64,000 bases of DNA from Pseudomonas sp. HR96 (GCF_034059295.1 NZ_CP139141.1:3455001-3519000), one strand, 5' to 3'. Positions 36,639 through 47,442 are shown, counted from the first letter of the stretch. Made by a program: numbers and translations. Notes: generated from the sequence alone by a model not told the origin.

Positions 36639-36797
36639 GGAGGCTGCCGATATTTTTCGTTGTTTTCGAGGGCCACAGACACCCTAGCCCGCTTTGGTCA
36701 AAATCGCACACCCTGCTGGTGAATTTCATAATCCACGGGGCACAAGCCGAAGCTAATCTCGACCCACGTCCCTCATAACAACAACTGGACTCTGTCG

Positions 36798-38114
36798 ATG
36801 CCCTACTTTCCCGCCGTAGAAAAAATCCGCTACGAAGGCCCGAACAGCCAATCACCCCTCGCCTTCCGCCACTACGATGCCGACAAGTTGGTGCTCGGCA
36901 AGCCCATGCGCGAGCACCTGCGCATGGCGGTGTGTTACTGGCACACCTTTGTCTGGCCCGGCAGCGACATCTTCGGCGCCGCCGCCTTCAAGCGCACCTG
37001 GCACAGCGCCGGCGATCCGCTGCAGGTGGCCCGGGGCAAATGCGATGCGGCCTTCGAGTTCTTCAGCAAACTGGGCGTGGACTACTACAGCTTCCACGAC
37101 ACGGACGTCGCCCCCGAAGGCGCGAGCCTTAAGGAGTACACGCACAATTTCGCGCACATGGTCGACGAGCTGGAGCGCCATCAGCAGGACAGCGGCATCC
37201 AGCTGCTATGGGGCACCGCCAACTGCTTCAGCCACCCGCGCTACATTGCCGGCGCGGCGAGCAACCCCGACCCGCAGGTGTTCGCCTGGGCCGCGACCCA
37301 GGTGTTCAGCGCGCTGAACGCCACGCAACGACTCAAGGGCAGCAACTATGTACTGTGGGGCGGTCGCGAAGGCTACGAGACGTTGCTCAACACCGACCTT
37401 GCCCGCGAACGCGAGCAGCTGGGGCGCTTCATGTCCATGGTGGTCGAGCACAAGCACAAGATCGGTTTCACCGGCGACCTGCTGATCGAGCCCAAGCCGC
37501 AGGAGCCGACCAAGCACCAGTACGACTACGACAGCGCCACGGTCTTCGGTTTTCTCCAGCAGTACGGCCTGGAGCAGGAGATCAAGGTCAACATCGAGGC
37601 CAACCACGCCACCCTCGCCGGCCACAGCTTCCACCACGAGATCGCCACGGCGGCCTCCCTCGGTATCTTCGGCAGCATCGACGCCAACCGTGGCGACCCG
37701 CAGAACGGCTGGGACACCGACCAGTTCCCCAACAGCGTCGAAGAGCTGACCCTGGCCACCTATGAAATCCTCAAGGCCGGCGGCTTTGGCCACGGCGGCT
37801 TCAACTTCGACTCCAAGGTGCGCCGCCAGAGTGTCGACGAACTGGACCTGTTCTACGGCCACGTGGCGGCGATGGACGTGCTGGCGCTGGCCCTGGAACG
37901 CGCCGCCGCGATGGTCGAGAACGACCTGCTGGCGCAGTTCAAGCAAAAACGCTACGCCGGCTGGGACCAGCCGTTCGGCCAGGCGTTGCTGGCCGGCAAC
38001 TATGACCTGGAACGCCTGGCCCAGCACGCCTTGGCCGAAGGCCTCGACCCGCAGCCGGTCAGCGGCCGCCAGGAGATGCTCGAAGGCCTGGTCAACCGTT
38101 TCATTTATCCATAG
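36798..38114 (+). CDS. xylA: Xylose isomerase
   Basis: A 438-residue class II xylose isomerase that converts D-xylose to D-xylulose with two divalent metals. Visible signature regions are [19 protein letters not shown] (catalytic histidine), [39 protein letters not shown] and [20 protein letters not shown], which contain the metal-binding Glu, Asp and His residues. Length is normal. It is the first gene of the plus-strand xylose operon; xylFGH follow, but no xylulokinase gene is in the window. Confidence 0.97.
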   Translation: MPYFPAVEKIRYEGPNSQSPLAFRHYDADKLVLGKPMREHLRMAVCYWHTFVWPGSDIFGAAAFKRTWHSAGDPLQVARGKCDAAFEFFSKLGVDYYSFHDTDVAPEGASLKEYTHNFAHMVDELERHQQDSGIQLLWGTANCFSHPRYIAGAASNPDPQVFAWAATQVFSALNATQRLKGSNYVLWGGREGYETLLNTDLAREREQLGRFMSMVVEHKHKIGFTGDLLIEPKPQEPTKHQYDYDSATVFGFLQQYGLEQEIKVNIEANHATLAGHSFHHEIATAASLGIFGSIDANRGDPQNGWDTDQFPNSVEELTLATYEILKAGGFGHGGFNFDSKVRRQSVDELDLFYGHVAAMDVLALALERAAAMVENDLLAQFKQKRYAGWDQPFGQALLAGNYDLERLAQHALAEGLDPQPVSGRQEMLEGLVNRFIYP

Positions 38115-38196
38115 GCCCGTGAGCCAACGGCCATAAAACGACTAAAGTCATAGCGCAGCACGATGTGCCTCCAACAACAAAAACAAGGACACACTC

Positions 38197-39198
38197 ATGA
38201 AACTCCTGCATACCGCCCTCGTTGCCAGCCTGTTCACCCTGTTCGCCGCGCCGGTGTTCGCCGATGCCGCGCACCCCAAGATCGGCTTCTCCATCGACGA
38301 CCTGCGCCTGGAGCGCTGGGCCCGTGACCGCGACTACTTCACCGCTGCCGCCGAGCAGCTGGGGGCCAAGGTCTACGTGCAGTCGGCCGACGCCAACGAG
38401 CAACGGCAGATCTCGCAGATCGAAAACCTGATTTCCCGTGGCGTCGATGTCATCGTCATCGTGCCGTTCAACGCCACGGTGCTCAACAACGTGGTCGCCG
38501 AGGCGAAGAAAGCCGGGGTCAAGGTGCTCTCCTATGACCGCCTGATCCTCAACGCCGACATCGACGCCTATATCTCCTTCGACAACGAGAAGGTCGGCGA
38601 GATGCAAGCCGGCGGCGTGCTCAAGGCGCAGCCCAAGGGCAATTACTTCCTGCTCGGCGGCGCCCCCACCGACAACAACGCGAAGATCCTCCGTGAAGGC
38701 CAGATGAAAGTCCTGCAGCCGGCCATCGACAAGGGCGACGTCAAGGTGGTCGGCCAGCAGTGGGTCAAGGAATGGAACCCGACCGAGGCGCTGAGCATCA
38801 TCGAGAACGCCTTGACCGCCAACAACAACAAGATCGACGGCATCGTCGCCTCCAACGACGCCACCGCCGGCGGCGCGATCCAGGCCCTGGCCGCACAGAA
38901 ACTCGACGGCAAGGTGCCGGTCTCCGGCCAGGACGCCGACCTCGCCGCGGTCAAGCGCGTGCTGGCCGGCACCCAGACCATGACCGTGTACAAGCCGCTG
39001 AAGCTGATCGCCAGCGAGGCAGCCAAGCTCTCCGTGCAGCTGGTGCGTGGCGAGAAACCCGCCTTCAACTCGCAGTACGACAACGGCAACCACAAGGTCG
39101 ACACGATTTTGCTGACGCCCACTGCGCTGACCAAGGACAACCTGCACATCCTCGAGGATGACGGTTTCTACACCAAGGCGCAGATCGCCGGGCAGTAA
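38197..39198 (+). CDS. xylF: Xylose ABC transporter periplasmic binding protein
   Basis: A 333-residue XylF with signal peptide [22 protein letters not shown]. The mature start [20 protein letters not shown] and the blocks [40 protein letters not shown] and [17 protein letters not shown] are typical of XylF. It binds xylose for XylGH and is preceded by an AAGGA-type ribosome site. Confidence 0.96.
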   Translation: MKLLHTALVASLFTLFAAPVFADAAHPKIGFSIDDLRLERWARDRDYFTAAAEQLGAKVYVQSADANEQRQISQIENLISRGVDVIVIVPFNATVLNNVVAEAKKAGVKVLSYDRLILNADIDAYISFDNEKVGEMQAGGVLKAQPKGNYFLLGGAPTDNNAKILREGQMKVLQPAIDKGDVKVVGQQWVKEWNPTEALSIIENALTANNNKIDGIVASNDATAGGAIQALAAQKLDGKVPVSGQDADLAAVKRVLAGTQTMTVYKPLKLIASEAAKLSVQLVRGEKPAFNSQYDNGNHKVDTILLTPTALTKDNLHILEDDGFYTKAQIAGQ

Positions 39199-39202
39199 TC
39201 CC

Positions 39203-40774
39203 ATGGCCGACTATCTGTTGCAGATGAAGGGCATCGTCAAGACCTTCGACGGCGTGCATGCGCTCAACGGCATCGACATTCAGGTACGGCCCGGCGAATG
39301 CCTGGGCCTGTGCGGCGAGAACGGTGCCGGCAAGTCGACCCTGATGAAGGTACTGTCGGCGGTCTACCCCCATGGCACCTGGCAGGGCGAGATTCTCTGG
39401 GACGGCCAGCCGCTCAAGGCCCAGTCGATCGCCGAGACCGAAGCCGCCGGCATCGTCATCATCCACCAGGAGCTGACCCTGGTGCCGGACCTGTCGGTGG
39501 CGGAGAACATCTTCATGGGTCACGAGCTGACCCTGCCGGGTGGGCGCATGAACTACCCGGCGATGTTCCACCGCAGCGAAGCGCTGATGCGCGAGCTCAA
39601 GGTGCCGGACATGAACGTGGCGCTACCAGTGTCGCAGTACGGCGGCGGCTACCAGCAACTGGTGGAAATCGCCAAGGCGCTGAACAAGAACGCTCGCCTG
39701 CTGATCCTCGACGAGCCCTCCTCGGCCCTGACCCGTTCGGAGATCGAGGTGCTGCTGGACATCATTCGCGGCCTCAAGGCCAAGGGTGTGGCCTGCGTGT
39801 ACATCTCGCACAAGCTCGACGAGGTGGCGGCGGTGTGCGACACCATCGCGGTGATCCGCGACGGCAAACACATCGCCACCACCGCCATGGCCGACATGGA
39901 CGTCAACCGTATCATCACCCAGATGGTCGGCCGCGAAATGAGCAACCTTTATCCCAGCCAGCCGCACGCGGTGGGCGAGGTGCTGTTCGAGGCCCGCCAT
40001 GTCACCTGCTACGACGTCGACAACCCGCGGCGCAAGCGGGTCGACGACGTTTCCTTCAGCCTGCGCCGGGGCGAAATCCTCGGCATCGCCGGGCTGGTCG
40101 GGGCCGGTCGCACCGAGCTGGTCAGTGCCCTGTTCGGCGCCTACCCCGGTCGCTACGAAGGGGAAGTGTGGCTGGACGGCCAGCGAATCGACACGCGCAC
40201 GCCGCTCAAGTCGATCCGCGCCGGGCTGTGCATGGTGCCCGAGGACCGCAAGCGCCACGGCATCATCCCCGACCTGGGGGTGGGCCAGAACATCACCCTG
40301 GCAGTGCTCGACACCTTCTCGCGGATGACCCGCATCGACGCCGAGGCGGAGCTGGGCAGCGTGCACGAGGAAATCCAGCGCATGCACCTGAAGACCGCCA
40401 CGCCGTTCCTGCCGATCACCAGCCTCTCCGGTGGCAACCAGCAGAAGGCCGTGCTGGCGAAGATGCTGCTGACCCGTCCGCGGGTGCTGATCCTCGACGA
40501 GCCGACCCGCGGCGTAGACGTCGGCGCCAAGTACGAGATCTACAAGCTGATGGGCGCCCTGGCGGCCGAAGGCGTGGCGATCATCATGGTCTCCTCGGAG
40601 CTGGCCGAAGTGCTCGGGGTGTCCGACCGGGTGCTGGTGATCGGCGAGGGGCAACTGCGCGGCGACTTCATCAACCAGGGCCTGACCCAGGAGCAACTGC
40701 TGGCGGCGGCGATCAGCCAGCCGGCCATCCACTCACTCGACACCACCACCCTGCCTACCGGGAGTTCCGCCTGA
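39203..40774 (+). CDS. xylG: Xylose ABC transporter ATP-binding protein
   Basis: A 523-residue double ATPase of the sugar importer class. The first domain has Walker [10 protein letters not shown] and [15 protein letters not shown]. The second carries the modified Walker [10 protein letters not shown], the signature LSGGNQQK and [17 protein letters not shown]. The start at 39203 lies only 2 bases after the xylF stop, and the stop abuts the xylH start. An upstream in-frame ATG lies within xylF and is rejected. Confidence 0.96.
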   Translation: MADYLLQMKGIVKTFDGVHALNGIDIQVRPGECLGLCGENGAGKSTLMKVLSAVYPHGTWQGEILWDGQPLKAQSIAETEAAGIVIIHQELTLVPDLSVAENIFMGHELTLPGGRMNYPAMFHRSEALMRELKVPDMNVALPVSQYGGGYQQLVEIAKALNKNARLLILDEPSSALTRSEIEVLLDIIRGLKAKGVACVYISHKLDEVAAVCDTIAVIRDGKHIATTAMADMDVNRIITQMVGREMSNLYPSQPHAVGEVLFEARHVTCYDVDNPRRKRVDDVSFSLRRGEILGIAGLVGAGRTELVSALFGAYPGRYEGEVWLDGQRIDTRTPLKSIRAGLCMVPEDRKRHGIIPDLGVGQNITLAVLDTFSRMTRIDAEAELGSVHEEIQRMHLKTATPFLPITSLSGGNQQKAVLAKMLLTRPRVLILDEPTRGVDVGAKYEIYKLMGALAAEGVAIIMVSSELAEVLGVSDRVLVIGEGQLRGDFINQGLTQEQLLAAAISQPAIHSLDTTTLPTGSSA

Positions 40775-41911
40775 ATGCATCAGGTCAAACAACTGTTCAC
40801 CCGCTACAAGATGCTCGCCCTGCTGATCGCCGTGGTCATCATCTGGCTGTTCTTCAGCTGGCAGACCGAGGGCGGCTTCATCACCCCGCGCAACCTGTCC
40901 AACCTGCTGCGCCAGATGTCGATTACCGGCATCCTCGCCTGCGGCATGGTGCTGGTGATCATCAGCGGCGAGATCGACCTCTCGGTCGGCTCGCTGCTCG
41001 GCCTGCTCGGCGGCATCGCGGCGATTCTCGACGTGGTCTATCACCTGCCCCTGCCGCTCAACCTGGTGATCGTCGCGGTGGCCGGCGGGCTGATCGGCCT
41101 TGGCAACGGCTACATGACCGCCTACCTGCGCATCCCCTCGTTCATCGTCGGCCTGGGCGGCATGCTGGCGTTTCGCGGCGTGCTGCTGGGGGTCACGGGC
41201 GGCACCACCATCGCCCCGGTGTCGCCCTCCCTGGTGTATGTCGGCCAGGGTTACCTGCCGGCCTCGGTCGGCCTGGTGCTGGGCGTGCTGCTGTTCGCCC
41301 TGACCCTGTGGCTGACCTGGCGCCAGCGGCGCAACCGCGCCCTGCACGGCCTGGCGCCGCACGCTCTGGTGCGCGACGTGATCCGTGTGGTGGTGATCGG
41401 CCTGGTGCTGGCCGGCTTCGTCTACACCCTCAACAGCTACGACGGCATTCCGGTGCCGGTGCTGCTGTTGCTGGCGCTGCTCGGAGTGTTCAGCTACGTC
41501 ACCAGCCAGACCGTGTTCGGCCGGCGCATCTATTCGGTGGGCAGCAACATGGAAGCCACGCGCCTGTCCGGCATCGACGTGCAGAAGGTCAAGCTGTGGA
41601 TCTTCTGCATCATGGGCGTGATGTGCGCCCTGGCCGGGCTGGTCAACACCGCGCGGCTGGCAGCCGGCTCGCCGTCGGCCGGCAACATGGGCGAGCTGGA
41701 CGCCATCGCCGCCTGCTTCATCGGCGGCACCTCGATGCGCGGCGGCTCGGGCACCGTGTATGGCGCTTTGCTGGGCGCGCTGGTGATCAGCAGCCTGGAC
41801 AACGGCATGTCGATGCTCGACGTCGACAGCTACTGGCAGATGATCGTCAAGGGCAGCATCCTGGTGCTGGCGGTGTGGGTGGACGTGAGCACGCGCAGCG
41901 GGCGCAGGTAG
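40775..41911 (+). CDS. xylH: Xylose ABC transporter permease
   Basis: A 378-residue permease of the BPD_transp_2 family with about ten membrane helices. MVLVIISGEIDLSVGSLLGLLGG, IPSFIVGLGGMLAFRGVLLG and ACFIGGTSMRGGSGTVYGALLGALVI are hallmark stretches. The start codon directly follows the xylG stop. It ends the operon; the second REPIN array starts about 20 bases downstream and could protect or terminate the transcript. Confidence 0.96.
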   Translation: MHQVKQLFTRYKMLALLIAVVIIWLFFSWQTEGGFITPRNLSNLLRQMSITGILACGMVLVIISGEIDLSVGSLLGLLGGIAAILDVVYHLPLPLNLVIVAVAGGLIGLGNGYMTAYLRIPSFIVGLGGMLAFRGVLLGVTGGTTIAPVSPSLVYVGQGYLPASVGLVLGVLLFALTLWLTWRQRRNRALHGLAPHALVRDVIRVVVIGLVLAGFVYTLNSYDGIPVPVLLLLALLGVFSYVTSQTVFGRRIYSVGSNMEATRLSGIDVQKVKLWIFCIMGVMCALAGLVNTARLAAGSPSAGNMGELDAIAACFIGGTSMRGGSGTVYGALLGALVISSLDNGMSMLDVDSYWQMIVKGSILVLAVWVDVSTRSGRR

Positions 41912-41930
41912 CGCCTGGGATCACCCTGGC

Positions 41931-43141
41931 CACCGAGGTGATGCCTGCGCCGGCTACGCCAACCCGGGTGATCTCAAAGGTGGCGTAGGAGCCGGCGCAT
42001 CTGGCGAGCGGGGCAACCCCGAACGCCAGGTTTGATTGGCCATGAGCCGCGATACCAGCTGATGATCCACCCGCCCACCGAGGTGATGCCCTCGCCAGCT
42101 GCGCCGGCTCCTACACCGACCCCGAACACCCCACCGGTGGCGCAGGAGCCGGCGAAGCTGGCGAGCGAAGCAACACCCAACCCCAGGTTTGATTGGCCAT
42201 GACCCGCGATACCAGCTGATGATCCACCCGCCCACCGAGGTGATGCCCTCGCCAGCTGCGCCGGCTCCTACAACGGTCCGGGATAACCCACCGGTGGCGT
42301 AGGAGCCGGCGCAGCTGGCGAGCGGGGCAACCCCGAACGCCAGGTTTGACTGGCCATGGGGCGCGATACCATCGGACGATCCACCCGCCCACCGAGGCGA
42401 TGCCCTCGCCAGCTGCGCCGGCTCCTACAACGGTCCGGGATAACCCACAGCTGGCGTAGGAGCCGGCGCAGCTGGCGAGCGAAGCAACACCCAACCCCAG
42501 GTTTGATTGGCCATGAGCCGCGATACCAGCAGATGATCCACCCGCCCACCGAGGCGATGCCCTCGCCAGCTGCGCCGGCTCCTACAACGGTCCGGGATAA
42601 CCCACCGGTGGCGTAGGAGCCGGCGCAGCTGGCGAGCGGGGCAACCCCGAACGCCAGGTTTGACTGGCCCTGGGGCGTGATACCAGCAGATGATCCACCC
42701 GCCCACCGAGGCGATGCCCTCGCCAGCTGCGCCGGCTCCTACAACGGTCCGGGATAACCCACAGGTGGCGTAGGAGCCGGCGCAGCTGGCGAGCGGGGCA
42801 ACCCCGAACGCCAGGTTTGACTGGCCATGGGGCGCGATACCAGCTGATGATCCACCCGCCCACCGAGGTGATGCCCTCGCCAGCTGCGCCGGCTCCTACA
42901 CCGACCCCGGAATGCCCCACCGGTGGCGTAGGAGCCGGCGCAGCTGGCGAGCGAAGCAACACCCAACCCCAGGTTTGATTGGCCATGAGCCGCGATACCA
43001 GCAGATGATCCACCCGCCAACCGAGGTGATGCCCTCGCCAGCTGCGCCGGCTCCTACAACGGTCCGGGATAACCCCACAGGTGGCGTAGGAGCCGGCGCA
43101 GCTGGCGAGCGGGGCAACCCCGAACGCCAGGTTTGACTGGC
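41931..43141. repeat. Tandem REPIN array 2 (about 157-bp units)
   Basis: Eight units, the first degenerate, fill the gap between xylH and the SH3-protein gene. Each contains the same paired inverted REPs as array 1 and the same conserved spacer. Two unit subtypes are interspersed: one has ACCGACCCCGAA or close variants in the REPIN centre, the other ACGGTCCGGGATAACC. Two spacer versions also occur (GAAGCAACACCCAACCCCAGG and GGGGCAACCCCGAACGCCAG). Subtypes recur, which indicates multi-unit duplication within the array. No RAYT transposase gene is in the window. Confidence 0.93.
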
Positions 43142-43165
43142 CGTCAGGCCGCTCATCTCTTGCGC

Positions 43166-43804
43166 TTAGAACCAGCGATCGTTGCGCTTGCGCCCGCGGG
43201 TCAGCATCGGCAGGATCAGACCGGCCAGCAGGCCCGCGCCGGCGATGCCGCCGCCATAGACCATGTAGCGCATCAGCACCTGCTTGTTCTCGTCGCCCAG
43301 CTGCGCCTGCACCGTACGCACTTCGGTCTGGGCGGCGGTCAGCTGCGCATCGATGTCCTTGTTGTGCGCCTGCAGCTCGTCGATGAGCTTCTTGCGCGCA
43401 TCCAGCGTCTCCTGCATGCCCTGCACGCGTGTCTTCCAGCTGTCGTCGATGGTCTTGAGCTGGTCATTCAGCTCGCCAACCTGCTGGGTCAGCGCCGGCA
43501 GACGTTCGCTGGGGCTGGGCTGTTCCTGCAGGTTGGCGCTGGGCAGCCACACGGTGTCGCCCGACTCGCCGCGAATCTGGCTGTAATCACCCTGGGTGCT
43601 GATCAACTGCACCTTCTGCCCGGACTTGACCATACCGATGATGCGGTAGCCGTCGGTGGGGCCGCTGCGCACCACGGTGGTCAGGTTGTCGCTGATCCAG
43701 CGCTCGGCGTCGGCGCCTTCGGCATTGCCGGCCAGCAGCAGGGTGGCGCCGACCACAGTGGAAATACCGGTGACGAGAGAAAAAAGACGGGACAGAAAGG
43801 ACAT
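43166..43804 (-). CDS. SH3-domain, coiled-coil membrane protein (TIGR04211/YgiM-like)
   Basis: A 212-residue envelope protein: signal peptide ending in AGNAEGADA, a bacterial SH3 domain (RWISDNLTTVVRSGPTDGYRIIG, VQLISTQGDYSQIRG, DTVWLPSANL), a long coiled coil (about residues 100-180) and a C-terminal membrane anchor (YGGGIAGAGLLAGLILPMLTR) with a basic tail. The start at 43804 is chosen because the signal peptide begins there. The family is widespread in gamma-proteobacteria, with an unclear role. Confidence 0.88.
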   Translation of the reverse strand: MSFLSRLFSLVTGISTVVGATLLLAGNAEGADAERWISDNLTTVVRSGPTDGYRIIGMVKSGQKVQLISTQGDYSQIRGESGDTVWLPSANLQEQPSPSERLPALTQQVGELNDQLKTIDDSWKTRVQGMQETLDARKKLIDELQAHNKDIDAQLTAAQTEVRTVQAQLGDENKQVLMRYMVYGGGIAGAGLLAGLILPMLTRGRKRNDRWF

Positions 43805-43951
43805 GAATGATCTTCGCGTGAAATGAAAATGAAGGCTCCGATGGTCGAGCCGGCACAAGCGGGGGCTAAGGCGCCCGGGGAATGACCGCTTGGCAGAGAC
43901 CGTAAAAAAGCCTTCAGGTTCATTTATGCGAAGAACGGGGGCGACGCCAGG

Positions 43952-44875
43952 CTATTGGGTGGCGATGTTCTCGAACGGCACCGGCACCGATTTCAAGGCG
44001 CCGTCCAGGTTGCGGTAGCGATGGTACTGGTTGCCCGCCGTCGCCGTCCCCGTCGCCACCGGCAAGGCCGGCAACAACCAGCCGCGCTCGACCTGGCGCT
44101 GCCCGTCAAGCACATAGCGCACCGTCAGTTGCTGCCCGAGGTCATCGCTGTCGCCAGCGCGCAAGTCCTGCGCCAGCACACGCAGGGTTTCCTCGATGCA
44201 CTGCTGCAACTGCTGGTCGACTGCGGCCAGGTCAAGCTGGCCGTCGTCGATACACTGGGCACCGCAGCGGCGAAACGGCGCACCCACCACTTCGATGTGG
44301 CGTCGGTACAAGGGCTCACCGGCGATGTCCTGCACCTGCGCGCGGCTGATCAGCACGAAGCTGCCACGATCGGCCGACAGCACCAGCTGCGGCTCGATCA
44401 ACAGGCGCGCGGTGATCGCGCCCTGCCCGGCGGGCAAACCGGCGTCAAGGCTGGCCTGGCGAAAACGCCGCGCCAGCCGGTCGGCTTCGGCCTGCTCGGC
44501 CAGCAGCGCCGCCATCGGTCGCGCGTCGCGCTGGGCGGCGGCACGAGCATCGCGTTCGAGCACACCGGTGCCGGTCTGGGTATTGATCGCGCTGGCAACC
44601 AGCAGCCCGACCACGCCACCCGCCTGCACCGAGCTGCGGGTAATGCTGTCAGTGGTCTGCGCCGCAGCCTGGGCGGCTTTGGCATCGATGACCCAGCTGG
44701 CGCTGACAAAGCCATCGCGCGGTATCTGGACCTGCACCTGCAGGCCGTGCGCGTTGACATAGGGCAAAGCCTGCGGGCCATTGAAGCTTTTCTCGCTGGG
44801 CGGCTGCTGCGCGCAGCCGCCCAGCAACAGCGCTGCGGCCATGGCCAGGGCGCACCGGGTGGTAGCGGCCATCAT
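43952..44875 (-). CDS. Outer-membrane lipoprotein, unrecognised family
   Basis: A 307-residue lipoprotein: signal MMAATTRCALAMAAALLLGG then the lipidated cysteine. The mature part alternates strands and helices, with SVQAGGVVGLLVASAINTQTG as a glycine-rich hydrophobic stretch and three further cysteines (FRRCGAQCIDD, LQQCIEE). The start at 44875 overlaps the upstream gene's TGA, so the two lipoproteins are co-translated and probably work together. I cannot name the family. Confidence 0.78.
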   Translation of the reverse strand: MMAATTRCALAMAAALLLGGCAQQPPSEKSFNGPQALPYVNAHGLQVQVQIPRDGFVSASWVIDAKAAQAAAQTTDSITRSSVQAGGVVGLLVASAINTQTGTGVLERDARAAAQRDARPMAALLAEQAEADRLARRFRQASLDAGLPAGQGAITARLLIEPQLVLSADRGSFVLISRAQVQDIAGEPLYRRHIEVVGAPFRRCGAQCIDDGQLDLAAVDQQLQQCIEETLRVLAQDLRAGDSDDLGQQLTVRYVLDGQRQVERGWLLPALPVATGTATAGNQYHRYRNLDGALKSVPVPFENIATQ

Positions 44876-45567
44876 TGCGCGAACGGCGTGATGACCAACT
44901 GCCGGCTGCTGTCCACCGCCTGGTAATAGGCATTGGCCAGATTGGCATAGTTGGGTTGATCCCACTCACCCTGCGCCGGCTTGACCACGGCGAACGGTTT
45001 GTACCACAGCAAATGGTTGTCGCGCAGGTCGACCACGGCGCCGACGCCACCCACTTGCGGGGTTGGCACGCTGGTGGGGATCACGCTGTAGTAACTGCGA
45101 TAGGCGCCGCTGGCGGTGTAGGAAATCAGCAGCAGGCGGTCAACGCCATATTTGGCCTGCAGCGGACTCAGATCGCGGTTGTAGAAACCTTCGTGAAACT
45201 TGGCTTCCTTGTATTGCTTGAGGTCAATGACCTCGTCGATCTTCTTCGCCCTGTAGCCCTTGGCTTGCAGCTTGGCGACGATCTCGTCGGGGATGGTGGC
45301 GGCATCCTGCAGCTTCCAGGTGGCTACCTGGGCGCTGAGCTTGCTGTTGACGCCGGTGTTGATGGCAAGGTCGAGCAGGCCTTGCTGGCCGGTCAGGGCC
45401 AGTTGCGAGGCCGGCAGTGTGGTCATGGCAACGCCGATGGTCGGCTGTTTTTCGCTCCAGAACTGCGGGTCCAGATCGATCGGTTTCTGCACGGTGGAAC
45501 CGCACCCGGTAAGCGCACCGGCCAGCAACCAGCAGACAAGACCCAGGCGTAACGAGGCAAGCGACAT
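44872..45567 (-). CDS. Lipoprotein, unrecognised family, paired with the next gene
   Basis: A 231-residue lipoprotein with signal MSLASLRLGLVCWLLAGALT and lipobox LTGC. The mature domain contains EIVAKLQAKGYRAKKIDEVI and YGVDRLLLISYTASGAYRSYY, a layout seen in envelope proteins that recruit or assemble others, but I do not recognise the family. The start at 45567 follows AAAGGAAT; the longer upstream frame lacks a signal peptide. Confidence 0.78.
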   Translation of the reverse strand: MSLASLRLGLVCWLLAGALTGCGSTVQKPIDLDPQFWSEKQPTIGVAMTTLPASQLALTGQQGLLDLAINTGVNSKLSAQVATWKLQDAATIPDEIVAKLQAKGYRAKKIDEVIDLKQYKEAKFHEGFYNRDLSPLQAKYGVDRLLLISYTASGAYRSYYSVIPTSVPTPQVGGVGAVVDLRDNHLLWYKPFAVVKPAQGEWDQPNYANLANAYYQAVDSSRQLVITPFAQ

Positions 45568-45720
45568 GGAAAAATTCCTTTTAATGATGAATGTCGATTG
45601 GTTGTTTCGGCGCGGCCGTGAATAACTTGATGGCTTTTTGATACTTATTTTTTGACGCTGGTGAATCCCCCTCGCCTGCTGGCGCGCGGCGGCTTTGTGC
45701 CCTGCCCCAAGCGCCTGCAT

Positions 45721-47007
45721 TCACACCCGCCACAACTCTTCCAACGTCGTCGTGTAGCTCTGGCTCATCAACTCCTGGCGCATGCCCCAGTCCGGCATCA
45801 GCGGCACCGCCGCCGGGCGCAGGGTGCCGCGGCCCCAGCGGGCGTTGATGGTATCGAGCACGCGCATCACCTGTTCGGCGGCCGCCGGCTGCGAGGCGGC
45901 GAACAGGTCGTCGGTGTACTCGCCGCGCTGGCACAGGTCGAGCAAAAGCACCTCGGCCTTGCTGTACTGGTAGCCTTCGCGAAACACCTGCTCGAGCCCC
46001 TGCACCGCCGCCTTGGTCAGCAGGCGCACGTCATCGGTGGGGTACGGCAGGCAGACGATCACGCCATTGGCGTACTTGGCCTCCTGCGGGTTGAACATGC
46101 CGGTGCGGATGCTGATGCGGATTCGCCGGCACAGCGACTGCTGCGCGCGGAGTTTTTCCGAGGCGCGCATCATGTAGGTGGCCACCGCCTCGCGCAGCGG
46201 TGGCAGGCTGTCCAGGCGCTGGCCGAACATGCGGCTGCAGCAGATTTCCTGCTTCGGCGGGTCGGGATCGTCCAGCGCCAGGCACGGCGTGCCGGCCAGT
46301 TCCCGGGCGGTCTTCTCGATCACCACACTGAACTTGTCGCGCAGCAGGCGGGCGTCGGCCTGGGCCAGGTCCCAGGCAGTCTTGATGCCGAGGCCCTCCA
46401 GGTGCGCCGACATGCGCTTGCCGATCCCCCACACATCGCCCACCGCACAGGCCTTGAGCAGGCGGTCGCGGCGCTGCGGGGCGCGGATGTCGAGGACCCC
46501 GCCCAGCTGCGCCTGCCACTTCTTGGCGCCGTGGTTGGCCAGCTTGGCCAGGGTCTTGGTGCCGGCGATGCCGACCCCCACAGGGATGCCGGTGTACTGG
46601 TGGACCCGTGCGCGAATCCGCCGGCCGAGGGCGTCGAGGTCTTCGGTCATGCCGGTCAGGTCGGCGAACGCCTCGTCGATGCTGTACACCTCCACCGCCG
46701 GGACCATGGCCTCGATCACGCTCATCACCCGCTCGCTCATGTCGCCGTACAGCGCATAGTTGCTGGAGAACGCCAACACACCGTGCTGGCGCAGCTTGTG
46801 GCGGATCTGGAAATACGGCTCGCCCATCTTCACGAACGGCTTGGCATCGGCCGAGCGAGCGATCACGCAGCCGTCGTTGTTGCTCAGCACGACGATGGGC
46901 GTGCGCAGCAGGTCAGGGCGAAACACCCGCTCGCAGCTGGCGTAGAAACTGTTGCAGTCGATCAGGGCGAACGCCGGGGCGTGGCCGCCGCTTTCAGAGC
47001 TTTTCAT
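45721..47007 (-). CDS. umuC: DNA polymerase V catalytic subunit UmuC
   Basis: A 428-residue Y-family translesion polymerase. The N-terminal FALIDCNSFYASCERVFRPDL and the catalytic acidic motif VYSIDEAFADLTG are characteristic. The palm/finger region continues through VVLSNNDGCVIARSADAK, and GIAGTKTLAKLANHGAKK is the helix-hairpin part. The C-terminal little-finger domain follows. The gene overlaps the end of umuD by 14 bases. It allows error-prone synthesis past DNA damage once UmuD has been cleaved. Confidence 0.96.
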   Translation of the reverse strand: MKSSESGGHAPAFALIDCNSFYASCERVFRPDLLRTPIVVLSNNDGCVIARSADAKPFVKMGEPYFQIRHKLRQHGVLAFSSNYALYGDMSERVMSVIEAMVPAVEVYSIDEAFADLTGMTEDLDALGRRIRARVHQYTGIPVGVGIAGTKTLAKLANHGAKKWQAQLGGVLDIRAPQRRDRLLKACAVGDVWGIGKRMSAHLEGLGIKTAWDLAQADARLLRDKFSVVIEKTARELAGTPCLALDDPDPPKQEICCSRMFGQRLDSLPPLREAVATYMMRASEKLRAQQSLCRRIRISIRTGMFNPQEAKYANGVIVCLPYPTDDVRLLTKAAVQGLEQVFREGYQYSKAEVLLLDLCQRGEYTDDLFAASQPAAAEQVMRVLDTINARWGRGTLRPAAVPLMPDWGMRQELMSQSYTTTLEELWRV

Positions 47008-47422
47008 GGGCACGTACGCTGAAGGTGACCACGCCCCAGATGATCAGCTCGTCGCCTTCCATCACATAGCGGGGCGGGAAGTCGCGATTCTCGGACTTCA
47101 GGATCACCTCCTGGCCGCGCTTGTGCAGGCGCTTGCAGACCGGCTCGGTGTTGATCGCGGCAATGACGATATGGCCGTGTTCGGCCTCGATGGAGCGATC
47201 CACCGCCACCAGGTCGCCGCTGAAGATGCCCGCGCCGATCATGCTGTTGCCCTCGATGCGCACCAGGTACATGTGCGGCGCGCGGATATCCAGCAGCTCG
47301 TCGAGGGAGATCTTGCGCTCCATGTGGTCGGCGGCCGGCGACGGGAAGCCGCACGGCACCCGGAAGGAATACAGCGGCAGCCGGACGCCGCCGACTGCCA
47401 GGGGACCCAGCAAGGTGAACAT
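46994..47422 (-). CDS. umuD: DNA polymerase V subunit UmuD (LexA-type peptidase)
   Basis: A 142-residue S24 peptidase. The self-cleavage bond is the Cys-Gly in PCGFPSP. The catalytic serine is in IEGNSMIGAGI and the lysine in INTEPVCKRL. RecA-stimulated cleavage yields UmuD', which joins UmuC. A LexA box (47443-47462) lies about 20 bases upstream of the start, so expression is under SOS control. Confidence 0.96.
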   Translation of the reverse strand: MFTLLGPLAVGGVRLPLYSFRVPCGFPSPAADHMERKISLDELLDIRAPHMYLVRIEGNSMIGAGIFSGDLVAVDRSIEAEHGHIVIAAINTEPVCKRLHKRGQEVILKSENRDFPPRYVMEGDELIIWGVVTFSVRAHEKL

Positions 47423-47442
47423 TTAAATTGCCTCAAAATGTG

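Noticed and set aside
39298..41988. Plus-strand frame of 896 codons across xylG and xylH
   Set aside because: Out-of-frame reading of two well-defined transporter genes; Arg/Pro/Gly-rich nonsense.
41954..43156. Series of minus-strand frames of 70-143 codons in the second array
   Set aside because: Same repeat by-product as above; the translated sequences are copies of each other and carry no domain.
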